A stretch of DNA of 45,956 nucleotides, from assembly GCA_001873365.1 (NCBI GenBank), contig MNYZ01000059.1, forward strand, positions 1 to 45,956. Reading direction: 5' to 3'. The DNA comes from Oscillatoriales cyanobacterium CG2_30_40_61. GTDB lineage: Bacteria > Cyanobacteriota > Cyanobacteriia > Cyanobacteriales > Microcoleaceae. The notes under the pieces are model-generated. The model was not told the origin of the DNA. It ran no database searches and was given only the letters and a program-made list of their open reading frames with translations. Positions 16,144 to 25,379 of this stretch are shown here, piece after piece. Each line of letters opens with the position of its first letter. Positions within the stretch are counted from its first letter, which is position 1. A program made the position numbers and the translations under genes.

Positions 16144-19110
16144 TTAAACTGAAATTTGATTACGGATATGTTCTAAATAAAATTTAGCCCCTCGGTCAAT
16201 AGGATTCAAGGTTAAACAGGCTTCAAACGCTTTCAGGGATTCCTGATAATTTTCAATATTATAAAGAGAAACCGCTTCTTCAAATAGGGCTTTAGTAGCT
16301 AATTTTCCGGCTTTAATTTTAGGTAAATCGGCATCAAAAACTTCAAAAACAGACACCATTTCGGATTTGCCTTTAACATTAACTCGACCCATTAACCGAA
16401 TGCCATAAACACTTGGATCTTTTAAGGCATTTAAAGTATATTCAGAAATCAATAAAGGCACACCAAAATATTTTGTTAACCCTTCAATTCGAGAGGCTAA
16501 ATTCACCGCATCACTAATCACCGTACTATCCATGCGATTTTCTCCGCCCACGGTTCCTAACATTAAAAATCCCGTATTAATCCCAATTCCAATCGACACT
16601 TTCGGGCGGTCGGGTCGGCTTCTGGTACTATTATATTCAGCCAGTTCTTTTAACATAGTAATTCCCGCTTGAATCCCATCATCCGCACCCCCATTAAATA
16701 ACGCCATAATCGCATCGCCAATATATTTATCAATAAACCCTCGATGTTGGGTAATTGCCGGTTCCATCCGCGAAAGATAGGAATTAATAAATTTGAAATT
16801 ATCTTCCGGGGTCATCTTTTCTGAAAGGGCTGTAAAGTCTCGAATATCGGAAAACAAAATCGACATTTCCTGTTGTACACCTTCCCCCAACTTGACATCG
16901 GCAATACTATTATAACCTAGGAGAGATAGAAATTGTTGAGGAACAAAACGAGTGGCGGCTTCGGTTAATTCTAACTGAGTTTGAATAGCAACCTCTAAAT
17001 TACTATTGACTTCAAATAGTTCCTCAATAAACTCTTGGCGCTCAACTTCCGCTTTTTTTCTTTCGGTAATATCAGCAATAAATCCTTGATAATAAAGTAA
17101 ATTTTCCTCGCGATCAAAAACAGGTTGAGCACTGGCAGAAATCCAAATTTTTTGATGATCCGCTCGATAAATTTGAAATTCAAAATTAGAAAGCGTTTCC
17201 TGTTCCTGCATTAAATTAATAAATTCTATGTGACGTTCCGGTTGTACATATAAAGAATAACTTGAATCCTGTAGAATATCCATCAAAGCCGGGGGAGAAT
17301 CATAACCATAAATCCGAGCCATGGCTGGATTAACATTAATATAAGAATGTTCAGGATGATATTGAAAAATCCCTTCTAAGGCATTTTCATAAATACTACG
17401 ATAGTTTTCCTCTGCAATTCTCAATGCTTCTTCCGCTTGCCGACGTTCGGTAATATCAATTCCCACGGCAACCGAAGCCGAACCTTGCTGATATTTCTGC
17501 ACCACAATTAAATAGTAACGTCGTTGATCATTTTGGATAATTGGTAGAATTTGAGAAGCTGATTGTTCAGGACTTTCCAGAAATCGATGCAGAAATTTAA
17601 CATAGTCTGAACCCTGTTCAAAAAAGCCAATTTTTTGGCCTAAAATTTCTTCAGTTTCTAAACTTAAATTATCCGCTAGATGACGATTAACCCCTAAATA
17701 AATGCCCTCAGCACTCATCCAAGAAATGGAACCGGGGACGGCATTTAATACCGCTTCTAACTGTTCTTTGGCGGCGGATAAAGCCTCTTTTGCCTGTTGT
17801 AAGTCCGCATTTTTTGTTTCTAGTTTGGCAAAGGATTCTTGCAGTTGATAGGTCATGGTATTAAAAGAACTGGCTAAAATTTCAAGTTCTGTGATCCCTT
17901 TAGTTTCAATATGTTGATCCAACTCTCCTTGAGCAATGGCTTTGGAGGCGTTACTTAATTTTAAAATCGGTTGAGAAATCCAACGGGAAGTAGCAATTCC
18001 TGCTAAAATGGCAATCACTAATGCCACTAAACATAAAATAATAGTCAAGCGATTATTGGCATTAATTTCATCCATAAAATCGCTTTCTGGAATCACTACT
18101 ACAATTAACCAATCTAATCCCCGACCATCTTTAAAGGGTAAAACTTGAATAAATTTTCGTTGATTATTGAGTAGAAACTCCGTTTGTACAGGTTGATCTA
18201 AGTTGGCAAAACTGCCATATTGAGAGATAATTTGTTGAGTCGCGCCTCTAATTAAAGGATTTTGGCTATCGGTGGCGGGGAGGAGTTTGGCTTGTTTCCC
18301 TTCTCCGATGGTGAGGGTTTCATCGGTGGAACTCGAAAGTAACTGGCCATGGCGATCGCTAACAAAAGCAATACCGGATTTTCCGATCGCTAAACTCAAT
18401 AGGAATTTGCGAAAATCATCGGGTAGTAAAACATCCGTAGCGCAAACCCCCAAAAGTTCGTCGGTTTCGGGATTATAAATCGGTTGACTGGCCGTAACCG
18501 TGGGTAGCCCGGTCGAGAAGGCTAAATAAACATCACTCCAGACCGGACGCCCGGTTTTTTGGGCTTTTTGATACCAGGGGCGTTGTCGCGGGTCATAAAT
18601 AGCCCCACTATCGCGATGTAAGGTGGTGGGCCGTTCTTGACTATCAACATTGTAGAGATATAAATGTTGTCCGGTTTGGGCGTTAGCTGTCCATAACCCC
18701 AAGGTATTATTTTCTAAGATCCTGACCGCCCCTAAAAATTCCCCTTGGGAATTACCACAATAAATCGAATACAGCAGGGGGGATATTTTTAATTGATCTA
18801 ACAGGGGAGGGGCGCTGTCAACCGTTGCCACATCGAGTTCCCCGCGCCCAAATGCACGACTATTGAGTTGGTTAAGTCTGTAGGGGTTTTCAAAATAGCT
18901 TTTGAGTTCCTGTTCAATCCGGGCACTCAGTTCGCTACGCAGTTGGGAAGCCAGGGTATTGACGGCTTTTTGAGCATTCCTGAAGGAAAGATACCCGACC
19001 AGTCCAACGGCGGCAACAATTTGAATAACAAAGGTAACAACAAGGGTAGTTCGCAGGCGCACTTTAGGTTTACTGGGGGGGAACAAAGATGTAGAGGGAG
19101 TGGATCTCAT
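16144..19110 (-). CDS. Membrane adenylate cyclase: dCache-HAMP-PAS-PAS-class III cyclase
   Basis: A 988-residue sensor making cAMP. TM1 is near residues 22-44; an extracellular dCache-like sensor (about 45-345, RPWYQKAQKTGRPVWSDVY) follows; TM2 (about 350-372) leads to a HAMP domain. There are two PAS domains (about 450-560 and 570-690, with PAC motif DITERKKAE), a class III catalytic domain (about 745-925) and a TPR-like tail. The metal-binding Asp is D755 (FSDIRDFT). The purine-specifying position holds Lys in DKYIGDAIM and Thr replaces the usual Asp near VISDAVNLASR; this Lys/Thr pair is typical of bacterial adenylate rather than guanylate cyclases. The start is ATG 19110. The nearby CRP-like boxes at 8224 would fit a cAMP response, but the link is inference. 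Confidence 0.93.
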   Translation of the reverse strand: MRSTPSTSLFPPSKPKVRLRTTLVVTFVIQIVAAVGLVGYLSFRNAQKAVNTLASQLRSELSARIEQELKSYFENPYRLNQLNSRAFGRGELDVATVDSAPPLLDQLKISPLLYSIYCGNSQGEFLGAVRILENNTLGLWTANAQTGQHLYLYNVDSQERPTTLHRDSGAIYDPRQRPWYQKAQKTGRPVWSDVYLAFSTGLPTVTASQPIYNPETDELLGVCATDVLLPDDFRKFLLSLAIGKSGIAFVSDRHGQLLSSSTDETLTIGEGKQAKLLPATDSQNPLIRGATQQIISQYGSFANLDQPVQTEFLLNNQRKFIQVLPFKDGRGLDWLIVVVIPESDFMDEINANNRLTIILCLVALVIAILAGIATSRWISQPILKLSNASKAIAQGELDQHIETKGITELEILASSFNTMTYQLQESFAKLETKNADLQQAKEALSAAKEQLEAVLNAVPGSISWMSAEGIYLGVNRHLADNLSLETEEILGQKIGFFEQGSDYVKFLHRFLESPEQSASQILPIIQNDQRRYYLIVVQKYQQGSASVAVGIDITERRQAEEALRIAEENYRSIYENALEGIFQYHPEHSYINVNPAMARIYGYDSPPALMDILQDSSYSLYVQPERHIEFINLMQEQETLSNFEFQIYRADHQKIWISASAQPVFDREENLLYYQGFIADITERKKAEVERQEFIEELFEVNSNLEVAIQTQLELTEAATRFVPQQFLSLLGYNSIADVKLGEGVQQEMSILFSDIRDFTALSEKMTPEDNFKFINSYLSRMEPAITQHRGFIDKYIGDAIMALFNGGADDGIQAGITMLKELAEYNSTRSRPDRPKVSIGIGINTGFLMLGTVGGENRMDSTVISDAVNLASRIEGLTKYFGVPLLISEYTLNALKDPSVYGIRLMGRVNVKGKSEMVSVFEVFDADLPKIKAGKLATKALFEEAVSLYNIENYQESLKAFEACLTLNPIDRGAKFYLEHIRNQISV

Positions 19111-19375
19111 GGTGGGTGAGTCAGGAGGATGGATCAGGGATTATAAGCTTGGCTATTAATCCCTGGTCTTTAAACAGATAGTTTAGGCATAGCACCCTTA
19201 AGTTTGATTGGCTATCTTTGATCATAACTGTCTGCAAGAGTTACCGAAAATTTTGGGTTTAAAGCCCCGTCGTTGTTAGTTAATACGGAGTTTGAGACAA
19301 TCGCGATCAAATCCCTTATAATGGGGATGTCTGTCCTTGTGATTACCCAGGCAGAAAAAAATATCTGAAAAAAGC

Positions 19376-19404
19376 TTGCATGATCTGGGGGGTTGTGCTA
19401 CATT
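19376..19404 (+). promoter_or_regulatory. Promoter of tRNA-Val
   Basis: TTGCAT (19376-19381) and TACATT (19399-19404) are separated by exactly 17 bp, and the tRNA begins 12 nt after the minus-10. The rest of 19111-19375 (cyclase upstream region) has no recognisable gene. Confidence 0.65.
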
Positions 19405-19415
19405 AGGAAATTGTC

Positions 19416-19489
19416 GGACGCATAGCTCAGTTGGTTAGAGCACCACGTTGACATCGTGGGGGTCGATGGTTCGAGTCCATTTGTGTCCA
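19416..19489 (+). tRNA. tRNA-Val (GAC)
   Basis: A 74-nt cloverleaf. Acceptor GGACGCA pairs with TGTGTCC including one G-T wobble, with discriminator A. The D-arm is GCTCAGTTGGTTAGAGC; the anticodon stem CCACG/CGTGG has loop TTGACAT, giving GAC (19450-19452). The T-arm GATGGTTCGAGTCCATT is standard. CCA is not encoded. Confidence 0.95.
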
Positions 19490-19626
19490 TCTTCAGAGAT
19501 TCTTTAAGAGATACTCCCTATAGTTAGGGTGTGAGTTCAATCCTAATCACGGGCTTTATTTTTTTTGAATATACTAGGATAGAAGCTGTTCTACTCCCCA
19601 ACCCAAGATGAGGGGATAATTTGACA

Positions 19627-19761
19627 ATGAAGACATTATTAAAATGGTCTGTGGAAGATTATCATAACATGATTGATGCTGGAATTTTGTGCGATCGCCA
19701 CGTCTAACTTTTAGCAAGTGAAATTATTAAAATGAGTCCAGAAATTCCCTCTGATTATTCC
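19627..19761 (+). pseudogene. Uma2-family nuclease fragment with in-frame stop
   Basis: ATG 19627 opens a frame reading MKTLLKWSVEDYHNMIDAG, then ILCDRHV, stop, LLASEIIKMSPE, which is the N-terminus of Uma2-type (DUF820, PD-(D/E)XK) proteins common in cyanobacteria. The stop TAA stands where the family has GAA (RHVELLxGEI), a single-base change. After about 19761 similarity ends and repeat sequence takes over; the catalytic part is missing. It is a dead 5' fragment. Confidence 0.7.
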
Positions 19762-19884
19762 CTAGTTCCCTGGTTCCAAGGGAACTCATTTAAGAGGCTC
19801 TGACTCTGATAGATGAGCTGGCTTTGCCACCCAGCATTTCTAGGTAGAACCTAGAAACGAGGCAAACGAGGCAAACGAGGCAAG
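19762..19884. repeat. Composite palindromic repeat element
   Basis: Three structures lie in a row. GTTCCCT/AGGGAAC form a stem with 7-nt loop (19765-19785). TTCTAGGT/ACCTAGAA form a perfect 8-bp stem with 3-nt loop (19838-19856). Three 9-bp tandem copies of AAACGAGGC occupy 19855-19881. The block replaces the rest of the Uma2 gene and looks like an interspersed non-coding element. Positions 19490-19626 and 19885-20003 hold no gene. Confidence 0.6.
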
Positions 19885-20003
19885 AACAAAATTTTTGAAG
19901 TTATGTTGGTAGGTTTTGTTTGTGTAGCGACAAATTTTAATTGATCGAAATATAGGAGTTTTCACTGCTATTCTAAACAATAGCCCAAAGTTCTATTCTG
20001 ATT

Positions 20004-22697
20004 ATGTGGCGCATCTCTATCCCCAGAGAATTTTCAGTTCTGTTCTCCAAAATTTTATCCCCTACGACCCCAAAACGTTTTGCCATTATTGAAGCCGGTT
20101 TAATTGGATTGGTGTCTGGTTTAGCTGCATTTCTATTAAAAGAAGGTGCTGGTTGGTTAGGCTCCTGGCGCATTTCCACCTCCTTAAATTCTGCAATTCC
20201 GGCTTGGATTTTTCTTCCCGCCGTGGGACTAATCGGTGGTTTATTAACGGGTTTTTTAGTGGAAAGATTAGCGCCAGAAACCGCCGGAAGTGGGATTCCA
20301 CAAGTTAAAGCTGCATTGGCTGGAGAACCCATTTCCCTTGACTTGCGAGTGGCATTTGCTAAACTGATCGGCACGATGTTTACCATGGGTTCGGGATTAA
20401 CTTTAGGACGTCAGGGACCCACCGTCCAAATTGGTGCGGCTTTAGCGGCTTGGATTAGTCGTTGGGTTCCCACTTCCCCTAATTATCGCCGCCAGTTAAT
20501 AGCTTGTGGGGCTGCCGCTGGGTTAGCTGCGGGATTTAATGCCCCCATCGCCGGGGTGTTATTTGTAGTAGAAGAACTGCTGCATGATGTGTCAGGAATT
20601 ACCCTGGGCCCGGCGATTATTGCCTCTTTTATTGGTGCGGTAGTTTCCCGTTTATCAGGGGGTCAGGAACTGAGTTATACCGTTTCCAAAGCGATTATAT
20701 TAAACACGGTACAGGATAGATTACTTTATGCTGGGGAAATTCCTTTATTTATTTTATTAGGAATTATAGCGGGTATTTTAGGAGCATTTTTTAGTAAAAG
20801 TATTATTGCAGGTTCAAAATTTAACCGTCGGGTTTTGCGCTGGGGATTGCCTCAACGCATGGCTGTTGCCGGGTTATTATCGGGTTTAGTGGTATCTTTA
20901 TTGCCTCTTTCCTTTAGAAATAATACCGGAATTAGACAATTAATTTTAAGTGGAGAATTGTCCTGGCAAACCAGTGCCATCGCCTTTATTGCCCATTTTA
21001 TTCTAACTGTAATTGCAGCTAGTTCTGGCGCACCTGGGGGACTATTTGCCCCCTCTTTAGTATTAGGTTCGGCGTTAGGTCATTTAATTGGAAGCTGGGA
21101 ATCGGAATTAATGTTAGGAATTGACCAACCGATGGTTTTTGCCTTTGCCGGGATGGGGGCTTTTTTTTGTGCTGTGGCGCGAACTCCGATTACTGCCGTT
21201 GTGATTGTGTTTGAAATTACAACGGATTTTGGGTTAGTTTTACCCTTAATGATTTCCTCGATTGTAGCCTATTTAATTGCCGAAAAAATTGATCCCGAAT
21301 CTTTATATGATCAGTTATTAAAACTAAGTGGTATTGAACTCAAATCTGATCATCCAATTGATGGGACTTTGGGAAATTTACGCGCTGCCGATGTCATGCA
21401 AAGAAATGTCGAAATTTTAGCAGGTAATTTAACCTTAGAACAGGTGATTGAAGCCTTTGCTAAATCCCATCATCGCGGGTTTCCGGTGGTAGATAATGGT
21501 AAGTTAGTGGGAATTATTACTCAAACGGATTTAACCCAAATTAGTAATCGTCAATTACCAAATCATACTCCGATTAATCAGTTAATGACTACTCAACCAA
21601 TTACTGTTAATCCCGATGATAATTTAACTCATGTTTTATATTTATTGGGTCATTATAAACTCAGTCGTTTACCTGTGGTGGAACATCATCATTTAGTCGG
21701 AATTATTACCCGCAGTGATATTATTCGGGCAGAATTAGGACAAATGAGTGGGGAAACAACTCAGGTCGGCCGACATTATGAACCCTCTTATATTGCCTAT
21801 CAAACTCGTGGGCCGCAAACGGGCAATGGTCGTTTATTAGTATCACTTTATAACCCCCAAACTGCCCTGGCTTTATTAAAAGTTGCTGTGGCGATCGCCC
21901 TAGAACGCAATTATGAATTAGAGTGTATTACAGTTATTACTATTCCCTATAGTAAATCTCCATCTGAAACCTCGGTTAGGTTAACAAAAAGTCGGCGTTT
22001 ATTACAACAAGCAGAACGTTTAGGGCAGAATTCAAAGATATCTGTACATACTCAAATTCGAGTTGCCCATGATGTTTCCCAGGCAATTTTAGAAACTACT
22101 CAAGAAGAACATATTAGTTTATTATTAATGGGCTGGCATGGGGATATATCAGCACCAGATCGGATTTTTGGGAATGTGATGGATGGGGTAATTCGTCAAG
22201 TTCCCTGCCAAGTTATGTTAATAAAATGGGGTCAAAATCAAACTGCTAACTCTCCTCAAACTCAGGTTAACTCGACTCTAACGACTTGCCCGGTTTTGGG
22301 TTGGCATCGTTGGTTAGTCCCGGTGAGGGATACTCTGGAAAATTCCTTTTCAGTGCAGCTTTTACCCGGCTTAATTAAGTTAAGTGTTTATCCCAAAATT
22401 CATCTTTTTCGGGTGGTTAAAAACGTTATTTCTGCACAGCAAATTAGGGAGTTTGATCAGGCTTCTGAATATTTAAGTCATCGCTTAAATACGGAGGTAA
22501 TTTCTACTAGCGTTTGTTCTAATTCCGTATCGGAAGCGGTGATTGATTTAGCGGATAAGGATCAATGTGATGTGATTGTTTTAGGAGCAAGTCGAGAGGG
22601 AATGTTACGCCAAGTAATTCAGGGTAATATTCCAGAAGCGATCGCTAAAAATTGTCAATGTACTGTCATTTTAGTTCGACCTGCGATTGAAAAATAA
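20004..22697 (+). CDS. ClC-family chloride channel/transporter with CBS pair and two Usp domains
   Basis: An 897-residue inner-membrane protein. The ClC domain (about residues 25-440) shows GSGIPQVKAAL, GRQGPTVQIG and GGLFAPSLVLG ion-pathway motifs. A CBS pair lies at about 460-585 and two universal-stress-protein domains at about 610-745 and 765-895. The position of the external gating glutamate (GxEGP in H+/Cl- antiporters) is Gln137, whereas the internal proton-path glutamate is retained (E191 in VVEELL). The CBS and Usp parts suggest nucleotide-controlled gating. ATG 20004 gives a normal N-terminus. It is convergent with pbpC, separated by a hairpin repeat. Confidence 0.93.
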   Translation: MWRISIPREFSVLFSKILSPTTPKRFAIIEAGLIGLVSGLAAFLLKEGAGWLGSWRISTSLNSAIPAWIFLPAVGLIGGLLTGFLVERLAPETAGSGIPQVKAALAGEPISLDLRVAFAKLIGTMFTMGSGLTLGRQGPTVQIGAALAAWISRWVPTSPNYRRQLIACGAAAGLAAGFNAPIAGVLFVVEELLHDVSGITLGPAIIASFIGAVVSRLSGGQELSYTVSKAIILNTVQDRLLYAGEIPLFILLGIIAGILGAFFSKSIIAGSKFNRRVLRWGLPQRMAVAGLLSGLVVSLLPLSFRNNTGIRQLILSGELSWQTSAIAFIAHFILTVIAASSGAPGGLFAPSLVLGSALGHLIGSWESELMLGIDQPMVFAFAGMGAFFCAVARTPITAVVIVFEITTDFGLVLPLMISSIVAYLIAEKIDPESLYDQLLKLSGIELKSDHPIDGTLGNLRAADVMQRNVEILAGNLTLEQVIEAFAKSHHRGFPVVDNGKLVGIITQTDLTQISNRQLPNHTPINQLMTTQPITVNPDDNLTHVLYLLGHYKLSRLPVVEHHHLVGIITRSDIIRAELGQMSGETTQVGRHYEPSYIAYQTRGPQTGNGRLLVSLYNPQTALALLKVAVAIALERNYELECITVITIPYSKSPSETSVRLTKSRRLLQQAERLGQNSKISVHTQIRVAHDVSQAILETTQEEHISLLLMGWHGDISAPDRIFGNVMDGVIRQVPCQVMLIKWGQNQTANSPQTQVNSTLTTCPVLGWHRWLVPVRDTLENSFSVQLLPGLIKLSVYPKIHLFRVVKNVISAQQIREFDQASEYLSHRLNTEVISTSVCSNSVSEAVIDLADKDQCDVIVLGASREGMLRQVIQGNIPEAIAKNCQCTVILVRPAIEK

Positions 22698-22707
22698 ACA
22701 GAAACTT

Positions 22708-22740
22708 AGAAACCCGCTTTCTTCAAGAAACTGGGTTTCT
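22708..22740. terminator. Hairpin of the AGAAACCC repeat family between convergent genes
   Basis: AGAAACCC (22708-22715) pairs with GGGTTTCT (22733-22740), with further pairing of CTTTCT and AGAAA inside. It separates ClC and pbpC and overlaps the pbpC stop codon by two bases, so it probably ends both transcripts. Confidence 0.6.
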
Positions 22741-25075
22741 AATTGACAACTGAAAAACCTCGACGATCAGGTTTTTTCTCGGATTCTTGGACTTGAAATT
22801 GAACACTATCTTCTTGATTTCCCTGTTTAACAGTTAACTTCCATTCTCCGGTTTGTAATTGCCAAAATAGAGAATTAGCACCCTGATCTTTTAATTTTTT
22901 CCCGTTTAACCACCATGCCACGGACTCTTGAGCCGGGTTAATTATTTTAAATTCTAATTTAGCAGTTTCTCCCGAATTAATCACAAAATAATCATCAGCT
23001 TGAGGGCTAATAATTTTTAATTGATTTGGCGTTAACTCAGGATGGGATTGTCGAGACAACCATTCATTATATTCAGAATTTAAAACTAATTTAGAGGATT
23101 TTTTCTCATATTCAGCGATCGCTTGATCATCAAAATATTCTAATACAATTCCCCCGGAACAATCGGCCGTCGGACGTAAGCCAGTAGTTGCACAAATGGG
23201 TAACTGAACTAATCCTTCAGGTGAGGGAAAATTAGTAGGTTCTTTTATTTCGTGTAAATGCAATAAAATTCGATTCCATAAAGGCGCTGCTCCCGTTACT
23301 CCAGACACATTTTCCATCCCTTCACCATCAAAATTTCCTACCCAAGTTGCTACCGTATAATCGGTTGTAAAACCCACTGTCCAGGTATCTCGATAATTAG
23401 AAGAAGTTCCGGTTTTGACTGCAACGGGAAAGGGTAAATTTAATACAGAATCAATGCCAAAGGAATGGGATCTAGCATGGGCATCACTTAACATATTAGT
23501 AATTAATTGCCAGGGGACAGGAGTATCAATAAAAACTTGAGAATTTTTAATATTTTTGGTTTGATTTATTATAACATTAGGGTTGACTATTTTACCTTGA
23601 TTTGCTATAATAAAATAAGCCTGGGCTAATTCCCATAAATTAACTTCTCCACTACCTAATGTTAATCCCAAACCATAATAATCAGCAGATTGAGTTAAAT
23701 GTTTAAATCCCAATTGTTTTAGCCGTTCTAAAAATACGGGAACAGTGACTTTTTCTAATACTTTAACGGCGGGAATATTTAAGGAATTAGCCAAGGCTGA
23801 ACGCACTCTTACCGGGCCCAAAAAAGTTTCGCTATAGTCCGTGGGACTGTAGATTTTTGCCCCGGGAATGGCGTAATAACTGGGCACATCTGCCAGAATA
23901 CTATGGGGTTGAATTACGCCTTTAGCTAGGGCTAATTCATATAAAAATGGTTTCAAGGTTGATCCGGGTTGTCGCAGGGCTTGTACCCCATCATTTCGCC
24001 CGAATTGATCACTATTAAAATAATCGGGAGAACCCACATAAGCTAATATTTCTCCGGTCTGATTATTAATCACTAAAGCCGCGGCATGATGAACGTTATG
24101 ATCTTTCAAACTGGTAATAATTTGCTGGGTTTGGGCTTGAACAAATTGTTGTAATGGGCGATCAATTGTGGTTTTAATTTTATAGGTTGATGGTTGTAAT
24201 TTTCCTGATTTATCGGAATTAACCGGGGAAATAATGATCGAATTGGTTAATTGTTCCGTTAGCCAAAACAAAAAATGCTGGGCGGCGATAATTCCCTGTT
24301 GTCGGGGTTGAAATTGTAGGTTTTCTTGATAGGCGCGTTCGGCTTGAATATTTGTAATATAGCCATCTTCAACCATTCTTTTTAAGACATAATTTTGACG
24401 TTTTTTTAAAGCAGATAAATGATCATAAGGATTTAAGTCGGTGGGGTCATTGGGAAGGGCTGCTAATAGACTAGCTTGGGCTAAATTTAATTCTGATGCG
24501 GAGGTATTAAAATAGGTTTTGGCGGCGGCTTCAACCCCATATAAATTTCCCCCCATGGGTAAACGGTTAATATAATTTTCTAATATTTCCTGTTGATTCA
24601 TTCCGGCGGTGAGTCGCCAAGATAACCAAATTTCGCCGAATTTATGGGGTAAAGTTCGAGGAGTGGGTTCTAATAATCTAGCGAGTTGCATGGTGATAGT
24701 AGATGCACCACTAACAATTTCTTTGGCTTGAAAGGCTTCTAAAATAGAACGAACTAGGGCGATATAATCAATCGCGCCATGTTGATAATAGCGTTTATCT
24801 TCGGCGGCAATAATTGCTTGAATAAAATGGGATGAAACTTGACTTAAAGGAACAATTGCGGTATGATTTTGATCAGAACTCAGGATCGTTCCTAATGGTA
24901 AATTATTGCGATCGCTAAACTCAAAAGCCACATCTTTTTGCTGAATATCTTCTGCATGAATCGGGATAAAATAGGGAAATAATCGTATTATTACCCCTAA
25001 ACAGCATAGGAATAAAATAGTTTGAATTGCCCGATGACGAAAACAGGACGAAATTTGGGGCAGAATTCGGTTCAT
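22739..25075 (-). CDS. pbpC: Penicillin-binding protein 1C (bifunctional class A PBP)
   Basis: A 778-residue membrane-anchored transglycosylase/transpeptidase. One TM segment lies near residues 18-38. The GT51 glycosyltransferase domain (about 60-230) has the catalytic Glu motif EDKRYYQH and GASTITMQLAR. The transpeptidase domain has SxxK in RQPGSTLKPF, SxN in SLNIP and KTGTS. A C-terminal PBP1C-type domain (about 690-765) with LKIISPQADDYFVINSG separates it from PBP1A. It polymerises and possibly cross-links peptidoglycan at the outer face of the inner membrane. The start is ATG 25075. Confidence 0.92.
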   Translation of the reverse strand: MNRILPQISSCFRHRAIQTILFLCCLGVIIRLFPYFIPIHAEDIQQKDVAFEFSDRNNLPLGTILSSDQNHTAIVPLSQVSSHFIQAIIAAEDKRYYQHGAIDYIALVRSILEAFQAKEIVSGASTITMQLARLLEPTPRTLPHKFGEIWLSWRLTAGMNQQEILENYINRLPMGGNLYGVEAAAKTYFNTSASELNLAQASLLAALPNDPTDLNPYDHLSALKKRQNYVLKRMVEDGYITNIQAERAYQENLQFQPRQQGIIAAQHFLFWLTEQLTNSIIISPVNSDKSGKLQPSTYKIKTTIDRPLQQFVQAQTQQIITSLKDHNVHHAAALVINNQTGEILAYVGSPDYFNSDQFGRNDGVQALRQPGSTLKPFLYELALAKGVIQPHSILADVPSYYAIPGAKIYSPTDYSETFLGPVRVRSALANSLNIPAVKVLEKVTVPVFLERLKQLGFKHLTQSADYYGLGLTLGSGEVNLWELAQAYFIIANQGKIVNPNVIINQTKNIKNSQVFIDTPVPWQLITNMLSDAHARSHSFGIDSVLNLPFPVAVKTGTSSNYRDTWTVGFTTDYTVATWVGNFDGEGMENVSGVTGAAPLWNRILLHLHEIKEPTNFPSPEGLVQLPICATTGLRPTADCSGGIVLEYFDDQAIAEYEKKSSKLVLNSEYNEWLSRQSHPELTPNQLKIISPQADDYFVINSGETAKLEFKIINPAQESVAWWLNGKKLKDQGANSLFWQLQTGEWKLTVKQGNQEDSVQFQVQESEKKPDRRGFSVVN

Positions 25076-25164
25076 ATCCGAGTATGATAGATAAGTATAA
25101 TTAATATTGGCAGTGTGATCGCCTGATCATCTGGAAATTAATCAAAGTCTTAATAACTGACTGA

Positions 25165-25289
25165 ATAGTTCAGGACTTACGCACCCAACCAAAGAAACCG
25201 GGTTTTTTTACGAAAATACTTTTTTGTGACCCACATATTCTCTAAAAAAACCCGGTTTCTCGGGCGACGGTGCGTAAGTCCTATAGTTC
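25165..25289. mobile_element. Complete MITE with target-site duplication
   Basis: A 111-bp element (25172-25282) has perfect 14-bp terminal inverted repeats, AGGACTTACGCACC (25172-25185) and GGTGCGTAAGTCCT (25269-25282). It is flanked by a 7-bp direct repeat ATAGTTC (25165-25171 and 25283-25289). Inside lies an 18-bp perfect inverted repeat (25193-25210 with 25243-25260) built on the AGAAACCGGG motif. No coding capacity exists, so it would move only with a transposase in trans. The rest of 25076-25379 holds no gene. Confidence 0.85.
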
Positions 25290-25379
25290 TACCCCTGAAT
25301 CTTGTTAATTTACGGATTAAAACCTATCCTTCCTTATATGAAATCCTGAAATTTATGCCTAAAACCCAGCTAAAATCCC

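Noticed and set aside
19500-19560. Second tRNA-like segment after tRNA-Val (GAGTTCAATCC)
   Set aside because: A T-loop-like string is present, but no T stem, acceptor stem or anticodon arm can be folded around it.
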